Assembly (NCBI RefSeq): GCF_037392515.1
Contig: NC_090283.1
Location: forward strand, 13,956,501-14,020,500
Source: Haliotis asinina
Taxonomy: Eukaryota; Mollusca; Gastropoda; Lepetellida; Haliotidae
Direction: 5' to 3'
DNA: 64,000 nucleotides
In this document: positions 47,301 to 62,300 of the stretch, piece by piece
Numbering within the stretch: position 1 is the first letter of the stretch
How the letters are laid out: the number at the start of each line of letters is the position of its first letter
Translations under genes and position numbers: made by a program
The notes under the pieces: model-generated
The model's input: only the letters and a program-made list of their open reading frames with translations
Database searches by the model: none
What the model was told of the DNA's origin: nothing

Positions 47301-50300
47301 GTTTGGGTACATAACCTTATTTTGCATTGTCGATCATATTTGGCATCCGAGCGACGAGAGACTGGCCAGGACATACAGGTAGGAGAACTGGTATTATTTC
47401 GTAATATATGATAAATTCTCGACAGTCAATATCCAGTGTGTTCGGAGACCATGCTTTCCGGGCTATCTTGCTTTGAAACACTATACTTATGCATACGTGT
47501 ACAGATATTTACGGATATGCCGATTCGCTGGTTTGTAAGTGACATTAAAGAGCGGAAATATTTCTCAAAATGTATTTGCCGTAAAGCACTTTGTATTTTT
47601 CACTTGTATAAGTTGTTAAATCCAGTGGCAGCCCAACTCATAAACCCAGTTACGAATATTACAGGTTATTTGCCAAGCCGCTGTACTGTGGAATACTGCT
47701 TGACCAGTCACTGATCCTGAACCGGAAGCGTGTGAAGGAAGCCCACATAGAAACGAAGGTACGTGAAGTATCGCCATCAGTGACCAATCTTGATGATGAG
47801 AGTGAAGTATTGCTGTCAGTGGTCATTCTTGATGAGACCCGAGAACATCTGGGTTAGAATTTATCATCAGTCAGCCATGTGTCTCGTGAGAGGCGACTAA
47901 CGAGATCGACTGTCAGACTCGCAGACTTGATTAATGCAAGTCATCGTGCCCCAGTTGCGTAAATCGGTGGTCAACTGTTGATCACTGGATTGTCTGGTCC
48001 AGACTGTTATTTACACCACCATGATATATCTGGGTTACTGCTGAGTGCGGTGTAAAACTAAACCCACTCACTTTCTCACTCTTGATAATGAGACATTCTG
48101 CGTGTTCATAATGGTTTAAGGAACTGCTCTCGATGTCAAAGGCCAGCGTTTAAATGTGAATCCCAAATACTATTACAGAACCTTCCAAACATAGGTATAA
48201 AAACAAACCGACTCATCTGAAGATTTCAATGTCTTTAACGCTATTTTTGAAAGAAACAGAGAGGAAGAGAGAATACACAGTAATGTGTACCTTGTTCATG
48301 TGAGTGCAGTGTGTGAGACCCTCATGCAGCGTGTCTTTTGGTGTTAGAAGGGTGAAGTGCGGGTACGGGGTGGCAGAGGAGACTTATATGGGAAGTCGAG
48401 TGTTTGTAATGTGTCATCAAGTGTTTGGAGGGCGGGGTATGTGTGAAGGGTTATGGATCGGGGTTGACAAAATGTATTGTTGAGTTGGTAGGTCGAGTGT
48501 TTGTGTGAGAGCAGATGCAGCATATCGTCTAGTGTTTGGATGGCAGGTGTATATGAGGAGATTTGGATCGGGGTAGACCGAATGTATTGTTGAGTTGATA
48601 GGTCAGAGTAGACACAATATGTCTTCTTTTGTAATCTTTGAGGGGTGTATGGGATATGGATCAAGGTATGCGCATATATTGTTTGTTTGGTTGGTACAAT
48701 GTTTGTGTCTTCTAATGCTTGGAGGGCAGGGTGTATTCGAGGAGATCTGGATCGGGTAGATATGATGTATTGTTGGGTTGGTAGGTCGAGTGTTTGTGTG
48801 AGAGCAGATGCAACATGTCTTCTAGTTTTTGGATGGCAGGCTGTATTTGCGGAGATTTGGATCCGGGTACACAGAAAGAGTAACTCGATTGGGAGTGTTT
48901 TTGTAGACCCTTCATAATTTCTAAAGTTATGAAGGTGGAGTGTCATGTGAAGGATTGGGAACATGGAGTTATATGGGAGGGTTGTATAACTCTAAATCGA
49001 TGGGGGTGCGGTGTACATTTTGGGTTTGATTCAGTATGAGAGACGCACCTATACCTATGAGGATATGCCCAGTCCGCACGTTATCCCTGGGCTGTTGGTC
49101 TGTGTGTGGGTGTAGCTGCTTCATGGGTTAACGTCCATAGATTACCCGGATGTTTTGAAGCACAATATTTCCTTGTCCTGTCCACAGTGGTGTGTTATGT
49201 TTCTTAGAGTTTTCCCTGTAAATCTTATTGAATTGCTCAGCGTGTTTCTGTCACGAGAGGCTTTTACACTCTTCAAAAGATTACAGCTGTCTTTGTCCTT
49301 TTGAAAAACGTTTCAGTTCCACAAGATACGTTTAACGGTTAACTGCCTTTGCCATGGGTAAGCTTTGTGAACGAGTGACCTAGTTTCACATAGCAGACTA
49401 GCAATACTCTCGTCCTTTCGCCCAATGGTTCAGATGTTAACTCCTGTATGAATAGGGTCGGTAGCCTAGTGGTTTAAGTCCTTGCTTGTCACGCTCAAGA
49501 CCCGCATTCGATTCCACAGATGGGTACAATGTGTGGAGCCCATTTCTGGTGTCCCCTGCAGTGGATTGCTGGAATATTACTAAAAACGGCGTAAAAGCGC
49601 ACTCACTCTTTCCTTTATTGAGTTGCTGCATGGTTTGAATTCATTGAAGTGATCGTAGTTTCACCAAATATTCAGCTATATACCATTCTGTATTCTATAT
49701 ACCATAGTGTTCTTGAAGTGATCGTAGTTTCACCAAATATCCAGCTATATACCATTCTGTATTCTATATACCATAGTGTTCTCGTCCAGTCTGACTAAAA
49801 TAATTTTTTACTAAGAAGTGAGTGAGTGAGTTTTACGCCACGTTTGGCAATATTACAGCAAATTCACGGCGGGGACAATAGGGCTTCATGTGTTGTACTA
49901 ATGTGGGGTATCGAACCCTGCCCTTCTGTGTAAAGAGAGAACGCTTAAACCACTAGACTACCCCGTGGCCCTGACTCAGGATTCACAAGGATCTATGATT
50001 CATCTAGTTCCAACATTACAAATAGATTGAATCATTTTATTTAACTCGAAATTCAACACAACTCCGTGGCTAAAGCCAAATACCTACATTTCTACCCGTA
50101 CACCCAAGGTTTGCTTTATTGTCGTGAATGTAATAAACTGCAAGGTCGGGTTGACCATAAACAATGCCAAGTACGTGTACAGCCATTGGGAGCTCCTTGA
50201 AGTCCTTGAGAGTCATACATTTATCTTACTGACTTCAGCTAATAAAGCGTAACAGAATATTTATGTGACCCAGCTCGGTGTGAGTTGTTTGTTTAGTATA

Positions 50301-53300
50301 GGCTACATTACTCGGCAGTCCGATAGTAGACAACAATAGGCCTCTATAACAAATTCAAATCTTCTTAAAGTGTCGGTTTTATAAATATAACCTTTATTTA
50401 TCTGAAAGTTTGTTGTCTTAACCCTGATGAAAAGTTATCTGTGTCATGGGACAATCTGGAGGGGCATACCATCAATCTACTTTTCGCGTGTCACCTAACT
50501 GAAATGTATTTCACAACGTAGGGGCCTTGTTTTGGGCGACATAAAATATCAACCAGTCAATCATCAAAACATGATTTAAAAAATAGAAAACAGAAAAACG
50601 ACCTATCGGTCCTATTACTTATGGGATGCGAAAAAAACCCCATCAACATTGGTTATTTTTTTATTTTGCCTTGCCAGTAATATTCGAAAGCTTCTTAAGT
50701 TGAATGAACGATGGATTGATTTTATGAGCAAAGGTCTACACTTGACAGTATAGTCGTGACTTGATATTCAATGAATATGAATGGTTTTTATGAGGATATG
50801 GGTCGTTCTTTTGGGATATTACGGTACCATCTAAGGGGATGGGAGCAGAGAGAGGAATCGAGTTCCCGGAAATGTAAAGAATACAGCCCTTTCTGTCTAC
50901 GTTCTGAATATTCAATCACGATTTGACAGAGATTTTTATTCAACATTTTAAAGGGTGGCAATAAGACATTAAAACGTATCTGTAGCTATTTATATACGTC
51001 TGTTTAACCAGTGTAAGAATAACACTATTACGTATGTTCCTCGTAAAGTCACAGAACATTTTTCCTGCTGTTACTGTCACTTTACTACGCACTGCTCATG
51101 CGCAGATAAATTACAGTCGTTAGTAATAAGCTCCATTAGCGGACAATACCAGTGGAGCAAATGTGTGTTAGGTCAGTAATGAAAAAAGACATGTTATTAT
51201 CTGCCCTTGCCATTTCATAGTTATCTCTCTTTCCGGGTACTCGATTCCTGGAAATGGGACGGATTCGAGTAACCGATTACCCGTTCCAGCCCTACCAGAT
51301 ACTGTACCCATGTGGGGATTCGAATCTTCGGGGTGACAAGCCATCGTTTTAACCACTAGACTACCGTAAATGTTCCGGGTAGGAATCGCTGACATAGTTT
51401 CAAGCACTGTAATTGAAAAAAGAAATTGAATTTAGGTATTCGGAGTGACAAGCAAACACTTTAACAATTGTGCCACCCCAATTAGCTCACATTAGGAGTG
51501 TTATCTATCTTCTCTCAACTGTAAATAATTACCTGAAATAGTTACCCTTTTGGCATTATGTTCAAAAATAGAACAGACTGAAGAAGGTATTTTTGATTAC
51601 TTGGCCATGTCGTATACTAAATCTACTCTCTGAAATGAGCATGTTTCACAGAAATAACAGTTCATAAGTTACAATCATGAAATATATGAAACGTAGTTCA
51701 AAGACTGTGGCATTCTTTACATGCCATATATTCATGGAATTATTTGTTTCAGGATACGTATTACAGAATGACACACACGCATCATAAGAAAATGGGAACT
51801 CATTACTTCGAACTCATTACTTTATGGGCTTCACATAATTGCGACACAATCTGAGGTGTAAGATCATATATATCTACACATGTATCCCCTTCATGAGATA
51901 AATCTTCTTTCATCAGTTTGTGTCACGGAGCGTTTGCGTTAATAATAGTGCTAATAGTTTTGTCAAAGGGAGAATACCTTTAGCTCGTACTTTGATGATA
52001 CATGCCATTTGTTTCAGGAGAAAAATGTATCACGAGTGAACGTTCCTCACCTCGGCGACAGTGATGTCTTTGACTTGAGGGACACCACCACTATGAGGAA
52101 GGACGACACCCCTATGATCTATGTGTGTGCTACCATGTGGCATGAATCGGAGAATGAAATGATACAGATGCTGAGATCAGTGTATAGGTGAGAATATCAG
52201 CTGTCTCATGTTTACACCGCCTTCGAAAAAACCGTCTGCCCGGAGGCCCGGTGCCGGTTGTTATTGTATCGGGCCGGCCGGGTTAATATTTGCAGTCCCT
52301 CGTTGCCTTCAGTAAATTCTCTGTCTTTTCTTAACTGGAATGTTTTCTCATAATTGTTTTCTTTCTTTCTTTTTTTATTAACCTTCGGGAATCATCCACG
52401 GTTTGTCAAGTTACGATAACTTTATTTTTCACTTCCTGATACTTCAGCGTTCTGATCGTAGGAATGTGAACAGTGTAGTCTGTTTTGTTATTATTTGTTT
52501 GAATGTAAAGAAATGGGCCTGCAGATTTTCATTCAGGGACTGTACGTTTTGAAGTCTGCAGGCCCCGATGGCCGACTGGCAAATTAAAGCATTGCAAACG
52601 CAGCGTATACACGTGACACATGCAGTGCCCGGAGCTCTATACCGTTCGATCAGCTGTTTTTGAGTTCACTTTCACCACTTTATTTATATATTTTATACAT
52701 TACATCTTTTGCACACTCAACATAAACATAACTAATCATTTTTAGAGCAGTTTTAACCCTGTCAGATTATGTTTCACTGGTTTTAAAAATCCAGCCGAGA
52801 GGCAGGCGCCATTTTGTTTACATTTTACATAGTGGGTAGCGATCTTCATAACAAAATGAAATGATATTTTGTAATTTAATATGACAGTAGGATAAACACG
52901 TTGTATGCTTCTTTCTCGGTTAATTCGGTCTGATGTATGGCTCTTTGTAGCAGTGTTATCCCTTCCAAAGAGACGCACACCTACAGCCGAGTAATAACAC
53001 TGCTAGAACGAGGCGTACATCAGACCGCATTAGCATCTAGAGAAGCATATGATCTCCTTTGTTTGAACACATTAGTGGGACAATGTTTTATTCAGTGCAA
53101 TCTGACCAGCAATGGACCTCATGTGTGAAACATCTGGACTGGACATCAAGCTTTCATAATAGTTACCTGTATTCAAGTCAAAACTCAAGACGCATATATT
53201 TTTAGGCTATTATTCGTATACTTTTTACACGCTGTCATTCGAAGACACTAACTCATAGACTTCACATCCTGCCGTTATTCACAGGCCTTCTTCCATGCTC

Positions 53301-56300
53301 TTATTCAAAGGCTGTATTTCATACTATTATTTCATGTCGTTTACTTTTTCTCACATTTTATTCGCCTTGAGTAAGCACATTGTGGATGGATACAGTGCTC
53401 TGTTAATAATCTTCAGCATTATTAGTAAATTCTGTATACGGCCAAGACTTAGATTTTTATGTGTATCGAATTATCGAATCGCGACATACAAACGTTTCTA
53501 AATGCAATAATGAATAAAGTAAGCTGACATGCTCTGATGATCTAGGTGGACCTGCCAAACAAGTTCACCTTCAAACATAATACTGAACGTTTGTATAAAC
53601 GTTCATGATCAGTTGTCATCCTGTGAAAAAATAACCCCAAACTTCTGTGTCTAAAATATATTGTGATCTATGTTTCAATATTTTGAACATATTTCTCCCC
53701 AGACTGGATGAGGATCAGAGTGCCAGGCGAAAAGCCATCAAAACGTTTGAGACCGATATTGATTACTACGAGTTTGAAGGTAAGGAATATTCGAACTAAT
53801 TGACCTCTCAATACGGCGTATACGGCGCCTCAAAATGCAAATCAGCATGGAAGCTTTGATCCCGCTGGTCTGTTGATACTTTTTCGGATATAGATTTCTA
53901 CGTCAGACATTTGATCGCTGACATGTTGATGCTTAAAGATACAGATTAACTACGAGTCTTCGAACTAGTTGTCATGTAAATAGTATCACACCACATTCAA
54001 AACTAAACATGAATTATTTGATCGCTGGGCTGTTCTGAGTGTTCATACTAACGGATATTGATCTCAAGGAGACTGAAGAAAGAATCTAAAAAACTAGTTG
54101 TTCTGCCAGTAATATCGCGCACCTTCCCTATATTAATTAAAAGGGCACTGAGGCGGAGCAATTTCCGTGGACCCGTTTAAACTTTTGTTATTGTTTTTCT
54201 CCCCTGAGTACCCGGATGATATCCCAGAATTCGTGACTGGTTTGTGACCTCAGTCCGTAGGCGCAATTGAGAGTTTAATTATGGACAGATCAACTAAGGT
54301 GAAGTCATTTTTACTTCATTACAAATGCATTATGAAAACAAATGAAGCACTTTGAAGGTTAATCATCTGCCATTGGTAGAAATGGTAAAAAACTATTAGG
54401 ACGGGAAAATAACGAAGCCAATGTACGTCTCTATATTTTGTATCATAACCCTAATTAGTTTATTGTCATATTTGTATGATGTTTAAAGTTAATAAAAGAA
54501 TACACGGTCTGTTTGTACTTATAGTAAATTTCTAACATGACTGTAACATTTAAACATTGTATAGGCTGCCAATGTGGATCCTATTTCACACACATACGCA
54601 ATCTAGTGTGTATTTTCTGTCATATAGATTCTGCTGAATGCTACAACTAATATATTAAAACAAAATGCAAATAATGAATGTAAAACAGACTAATTTTATA
54701 GCAACAATGTCAGGCTACTACCTTGTTCAGGAATGTATCCATCAATATCCACATAAAAGAACGATATTCCATTCATCTGCAGCTGGCAAATAATCCTGCT
54801 CTGTGTCGTGTTTCTTACAACAGTCTAATTTGCGAAAAAGTAACACATCGTTTCAGGTCTTTCACATTGGTCAAAACCTGATAAACTTCTCATTGGTCAC
54901 CCAAGATAGCACACCTGGCAACTAACTGTATGATGTCCGCCATTCTAGGTAATTTAGTTAACCAATAATGAGCAATCAATCAATCAACGCAATGGTGCAC
55001 GTGGTCAATTCTTTGAAGGGAGGATGCTGTTTTTACACTCGCACTTTACGACAGGGTGTAGTCAGTATAGATTAGTACATCAACACACAGTGCATTTTGA
55101 CAAATCCGCTGTAGAAGATAAAAGCAATTAATCAATCAGTGTGTTATCGGTTAATCCTTTGATCGATGTTTGTTTTAGTAACTCAGCTGATAAACCCTCT
55201 TGCATCACTTACATGCACATATTACATAACGTAAAAAACATTTGCCACTACAGGCCTTAATTTATAATGTTGAGTATTTACTCCAGACAGGAGAAATGAG
55301 AAAAAGGGAACCTTTATTGAGTAACCTGAGTGGCGTTACCACTAATTATACCTTGTTTGAGAGGCATTTTAGAAGTTGAGGTGTATTTGTCCTAATTATA
55401 CCTGTCATAAAATCATTAACTGACCATCAAGAGAATGATGACAAATTACACGTGTAGGTTTACACCATCAAACGCGAGTTACAGCAAGAAAGATGTAATC
55501 TCAGTGTCGCATGCAGCCTGAAAATACTTATGGGCCGAAACTGTTTTGAGGATACCAACGGAACTTCGTTACATAAGAAATACACACAGGCATTTGCTGT
55601 GTACTTGGGTAAATAGGTGTAATCATTTTTTGATAAGACAATTTTCAGATTTCTCTACCAATGGCAAAATCTTTGTTTTTAGTTTACGAATACAAATAAA
55701 TCAACTCTGTGTTTTTATTATCATAGATAATAAACCAGGGTAGCTACCATATCTACCAAAATTTACGTATGATATTTGCTATCACAGTTTGGGAAACACT
55801 CAAAACTATCTAGATATAAAGCTTTCCATTCTTTCGGACTGAAACAAATGGTTTGCTATGTGCCTGTAGATATATTTTCACATGACATGATTAAATACTA
55901 GTATCGAGGTAAAAAACACAGAAATAGGATCGAATTGGATCAGTCACTATACCATCCAAGCATCCGGAAAAAAAACCTACACTGCTGGGATATTTTGTTA
56001 CTTTGTTATTTTGTTGTTTTTAAATAATGGCATATGATGGGTATCCAGCCTCCTGACTGTTTAGGTGAAGATATTCTCCTAATATGGACCGGACCCCAGT
56101 CCCTTTGTCCGTCACGGTCGAGGGAGCGGGTGCTGACCAATTTGCAGTTTGGTTTTACAGTTAGACCATTGGCGAGAAACATTATTCGCCCCGCATCAGT
56201 GCCCCTTTAACCACTGATCCATAGATACTTACAGATATAGATTATTAATATCAGCTTGGAGCGAGGCGTCTTCGAATTAGTTGTCCTATAAATAATATTT

Positions 56301-59300
56301 TTGAAATTTCCCTATACAAACATCAAAGATTTGATGGCAGATCTGTTGATTGTTAAGTTTGTCTGTTTCAGCTCACATCTTCTTCGACGACGCCTTTCAG
56401 CCTCACAAAGACGGCGATGTGGATTACGACGTCAACGACTGGGTGAAGCAACTTCTGCGGGTGATTAACGTCGCCTTACGGTACGTCATTGACGCTGGTC
56501 TGGACGAACGTCGGACTTCCTCTCTTTAAGTTGTTTGCTGTTTAACGTCGCACTCAGCAGTAATCCAGCTGTATGGCGGCGGTGTGTAAATAATCGAGTC
56601 TGGACCAGACAATCCAGTGATCAACAGCATGAGGATCCATCTATGCAAATCGGATACGATGACGTATCAATCAAATTAGCGAGTCTGACAACCGTATCAT
56701 TTTAGTCTCTCCAAACGGAAAGCATGAGTTGCTGAAAATCAATTCTAACCTTGAGATTCATGAGTCCGTATGCACGCAGGTGTGTACTTGCTGCTCTGCG
56801 TCCGTATATGCGTGTGGTTTGCGAGGGTTGCTGCAAGTACTACTCAAGACGTATTACAGTGTTATTGTGTTAGCCTTAAGTGATATGGAAAGTTCTAGGG
56901 GGCCGACAAGACTGTTTCATCTAATGTCACTCTTCATGCAAGGCAACAACAATCGCCATCGGTTAGTGCTGCTCAGGGGATGAACCACCGGTATTCCGAT
57001 CTTCGACTCTTTACACCATAGAGCAGTCCCAAAATTAAATGCTGGATTTTAGAAAAGGCGTTTTATGATCCAGCGTAGCGTAGTGGTTAAATGATGTCGA
57101 CATTTGAAGCCCATTTCTGGTTATACGCCGTGATATTGCTTGAATATAACTAAACGCCGCGTAAAAACTAAGCTCACTCACTATGTTCTACACAGAGACG
57201 AATACAACACGCCACATACTATCCCCGCTCCAACACGTACTGAGACTCCTTATGGGGGCCGGCTGGTGTGGACACTTCAAGGGGGCAACACGCTGACGGT
57301 GCATCTGAAGGACAAGATGAAAATACGTCACCGAAAGAGATGGAGTCAGGTAGGGAGAGACCTTAGCACAGGTAGAAATGTCGTGACGCCAACGTATCGG
57401 TAGAGGTAGGACTGGAGAGGCAGACTTAGGAATGACTGGAAAGTAAGTAAAGAGATAGAAAGTTCGGGGACAGGAACGTCAAGGTATTCCCAGATATTCT
57501 GGTATTCCCAGAGTGAGGAAGCTCAGGGTCAGGGGCGTTGATGGTTTGGTAGGTGTGAGGTCAGATATGTCGCGATTTGGCAGACTTGGATCATCAGCAT
57601 CGAGAGTGCGACGGAGGTAGAGGGGGAAATTCCAACAGTTAGACAGTTCAAGATCAGCATTGCCAGAGAGGTAGGGTCAGAGTTAGACAGTGTGGGGGTT
57701 AGAAGCGGGTGTAACAGACGTGGAGACAGACGTGTCGCGAGCTAGGCAGGGATCAGTTTAGACACGGCAGAGGGATTGTCAAAGTTGGCAAACAGCAGGA
57801 GACAGATGGGTCAAGGATTGGGCAGATGTAAATCAGGTAGGCCTATCAAGCGGGCGTTTTCAACACATTTCAGTCACAAGTATGTACTTGAAGGAACACG
57901 GATCATTTCAGGTGTTTGGTAAGCAAAATGAAAAGATGTCCGATCAGTCTCGATAATACAGCAGTTTATTCAGTGGGGGCAAAATATCGCGAATTTCACA
58001 TCCACATCATTTGCACTAAGTAACTGAGTGTACCATGTTCCAACATATTCCAAAGTTACAGTTCCTGGTATCAGACATCCACTCCGATACTAAATACAAA
58101 CGTCTGTGATGATTAAACAGATGTTTCTCATAATTAACTATCGCCTTTAGGAAAAATATAACCGAGAGTATCCTGAGTACTGGTTTTAATACACAGGTAA
58201 ATTAAGTGTTGAACCTTTTCCTTTCACTTAATGTATTCTTCTACATGTGATTGTGATTTCGATAATGATTAAATGATAAGATGAGGAACCAATATGGCTC
58301 AATAAGAATAAATTAAGAGATCGGATAACCTTGGCCTTCCATTATGCATGTTATGTTGTGGAATATATTACAAATCACCTTGCAGTTGTGTAAAATATAT
58401 AATGGATATACAATATAATAATTGATAATAATGGATATACAATATAATAATCCATACATAATGGATATACAATACAATAATCCACACATAATGGACATAC
58501 AATACAATAGTCCAGACATAATGGATATACAATATAATAATCCATACAAAATGGATATACAATATAATAATCCATACATAATGGATATACAATATAATAA
58601 TCCATACATAACGGATATACAATATGATAATCCATATATAATGGATATGATCGGAAACAGAAACCAAAAACAAAAAGAAAGAAAATGACTACTGGTTGTG
58701 CTTACAGTGTCAACATGGATGTGCTTGAGGTATTGGTCTGTGTTTAAATATTTGATCTGTTTCTTTAAATATTTGAACATTTCTGGCTAAATTCCAGTGT
58801 CTTGTGAGGTTTAGATCTGGGTTAGGATTGATCTTCAGTAACCCATACTTTCGTAAGAGCGACTAGCGGGACACGTTGAAACGTGTCATCATAACTCAAT
58901 TGCGTAGATCGATGCTCATGCTTTTAATCACTGGATTATCTGGACCAGACTCAAATATTTACAGACAACCACCGTATAGCTTGTATGTTGCTGAGTGCGG
59001 TGTTAAACCATAAACCAACCAGCCTACGAACATTAAAAACGTATTTGTATTTTTGTATAATTGTTGTTTAACGCCACAAGCAGCATTAGTGCAGCGATAT
59101 CCAGTCAAAAAAATAGACTGATGCTCATGCTGTTAATCACTGGATTGTATGGATTGTATCATAATTATACTATTATCACTGTCAGCACAGATGAGAGGAA
59201 CATGACTTCAACTCACCATGTCGTCCTTGCAGGTGATGTACCTATATTACTTCCTGGCCAATAGGCTCATGTCTGAGCAAATCGACATCAACCGGAAGCG

Positions 59301-62300
59301 CGTACGAGCCGATAACACGTTCCTATTGGCTCTTGATGGTGACGTCGATTTTCAACCCGAGGCTCTCCGAATGTTGGTGGACAGGATGAGGCGGGACCCG
59401 AACGTAGGAGCTGCGTGTGGAAGAATACATCCAATTGGCTCAGGTGGGGAGCAAAGACACGGGATAAAATTTGAATACCCATGACCAATAGAGACTTTTC
59501 ATAAGATGTTTTAAATAAGGCTACATATCGCTCAGCATCTGTGTGCATGAGCTTTGAGCATTCACTTGGCGTATGGAAGCGCTACAGACGTGAATATTAT
59601 TTATATCACTAAAGTGTTAATAATCGATCAGGATCAGTAAGCCTGAGCAACTATCTGAGATTGGTAGTTCGACCACCCGATCCCCATTTAGGCTGACTTT
59701 TACGACAGACATGCACACGTGATCCTCTAAACCGTAAACGCAACAAAACTGGACATTACGAGTATTAACAAGTAATTACATATACCCCTCTTGTACTTTT
59801 GTACATAGCTCGTGATATAGCTTACACAATGTCTGTTTACCCGGGAGTATCTGAAATGGTTTAATATGGGCGGGACTTAAAGGTATCGACGGGACCATCA
59901 GATCCAAACCCTAACAACGTCCTAAGGTAGTGGGACATATTATTTGGAATACGCTCTGCAAACTGTCCAAATGGAATGGTTCCGTTTGACATTCTGTAAC
60001 TAACCAAACCAACAACCTTATGGATGCTTTTGTGGTTGGTTTATGTGTTGTTCAACGCCACACTCAGCAATGTTACTGCTATATGACGGTGGTCTGTAAA
60101 TAGTCTATTCTGGACCAGACAATCCGGTGTTGTTGTGAAACGAATAATTCAAACAACACAAACCATCAATGACGAACCATCTTGCCAGTGTATATTACTG
60201 CGTTTCTTACCAGGTCCAATGGTGTGGTACCAGAAGTTTGAGTATGCTGTCAGTCATTGGCTGCAGAAAGCAACAGAGCATGTGATTGGCTGCGTCCTGT
60301 GCAGCCCCGGGTGTTTCAGCCTGTTCCGAGGCTCCGCCATGATGGACGACAACGTGATGAAACGCTACACGACAACGCCAACTGAGGCCAGACACTACGT
60401 GCAGTATGATCAAGGTAAGAAAGAGCGTGAGTGAGTGCGTGAGTGCGTGAGTGCGTGAGTTTAGTGTTACTCCGTTTTAGCTATATCTTCGAATCTTCGG
60501 CTTGACGAGCGAACACCTTTACCGCTAGTGTACCCCATCTTCGCCGCACTAAGGTAAATCATGAGCATATTAAATGTAGAATAATCAACGACAAAAATCA
60601 ATCATAGGTTATAACCTGATCGATAACCTATCTGTTGTTTGTTGCTGTAGATACATAACGATCCGGGTTAGAACTGATCTTCCGTAACCCACGCTTGTCG
60701 TAAGCGGCGATTAACGGGATGGTCATGCTCGCTGACGTGGTTGACACGTTGTCGTGTCCCAATTGCGTAGATCGATGCTCATGCTGTTGATCACTGAATA
60801 GTCTGGTCCAGATTTGATTGCTCACAGTCCACCGCCATATCGCTGAGTGCGGTGTAAAACTTACTCATGCACTTATTGCCTCAGTTAGCAATACTAGGCC
60901 TTTATCGTGAAGGGTGTGTAAAGTGTCGACTTTGGACCAGACTAGACAAAAAATCGTTCTTTGTTATCACTGATGATCCATCCTCCTTTTGATGCACGTG
61001 GACACGTAATGAGGATGTACTGTCCTCGATATCAGACCAGTATCAGATATCAGACCCTTCAGAACTGACACCACTTTCACAAAAAAATGTTGAACAATCT
61101 TCCCTTCTTTTCTATATTATGCTGTTATCAGCACTTGTTTTGCAAGTGACATATACAATGGGGCATACATCATTAAGATATATAAATCATTCAGGAAGTG
61201 AACGATATTAAGTTGAAAGATCTAATACTTTTATCGCTGTATCTGTAATTCGTCGGAGGAACAAATAATTTTTGGGAGGTTTGGGAGAGAATTGAAAACA
61301 ATAACCCTATTTTGATTTCTCTGATTGGAGAATGGAAACGTAAAACATAAACCATACCTCTGTTCAGGCAATATCCTCAACTTGATTCCACTACCACGAT
61401 AACCAAGACTGAAAACAATATTACCTTCTTACTCCGGAGGAGAGACAACAACATTGTACCCAAAAGAATCTCATCATGCCTCTGAGGTCACAAAGTAAAG
61501 TTATTCGATGACACAAGGTGAAATTGCTGTCGGAATGTTTGGCGTACTCATGGGAATTTGCGAATTAACGGCGAAATTTACGGTCTCTCGGCGTTGTTCC
61601 TGCCAACCGGATCAAAACTTGGGTGTGAGAAGTAGTTGCCAAGATATCAGGTCTGATTATCGATAAACCAATGGGCGAATGGATTGTGAACCAAACGGGT
61701 CCTGACCGTTATTAATGGTCAGAACAATGTCGAAGTTCTAAATTTGTATATTATGTGAGAAAATTATGACGTTTCCTTTCACAAAAGTTAATATACAATA
61801 ATATTATCGATAACACAGTGTGGATGTCCATAGTCATTAATAATCTATGCGACGATATGTAAGTTTAGCCAGCCCTATACTGAACCTGTAGTTGTGACTT
61901 GGTTGTGTGGCCACTTGTACAGTGTGTGAAATAGTTTCCAGATTTTCCAGTCGGGCTAGCTATGCCTGAAGTTACCAGCCCACAAAACTATTCACTAGTC
62001 CGAAATTTGATTGCAGACACGGGTTTCATCATTAGACTGCTAATATGATGACCCAGGCCACAATCTTGCATCATTTAAAATTGTGTAATTACTTAACAAG
62101 TCAGAGAGAGCGATATATTTACACAATGACTCCATGACAATCCACCAGGCATCGGGCCAGTGACTGTGGAAAATTACTGGCCCTACTGGAATTTTAATAA
62201 ACACGGACTAGCGGGAAATAGTGGCTATTTCGCACTGCACCTGTATGTTCAGGTATAAACGGACACTGCAGGTGTCTGACAAAGGATCCAGTCTACAGGT

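Noticed and set aside
48344..48964. 206-codon - strand frame with Leu/Thr/His repeats
   Set aside because: It follows the intron 4 tandem repeat and lies antisense in the chitin synthase gene.
58313..58780. 155-codon frame with repeated YGLLYCIS, like a membrane protein
   Set aside because: It is the 30-bp minisatellite read in frame; frames on the other strand are open for the same reason.
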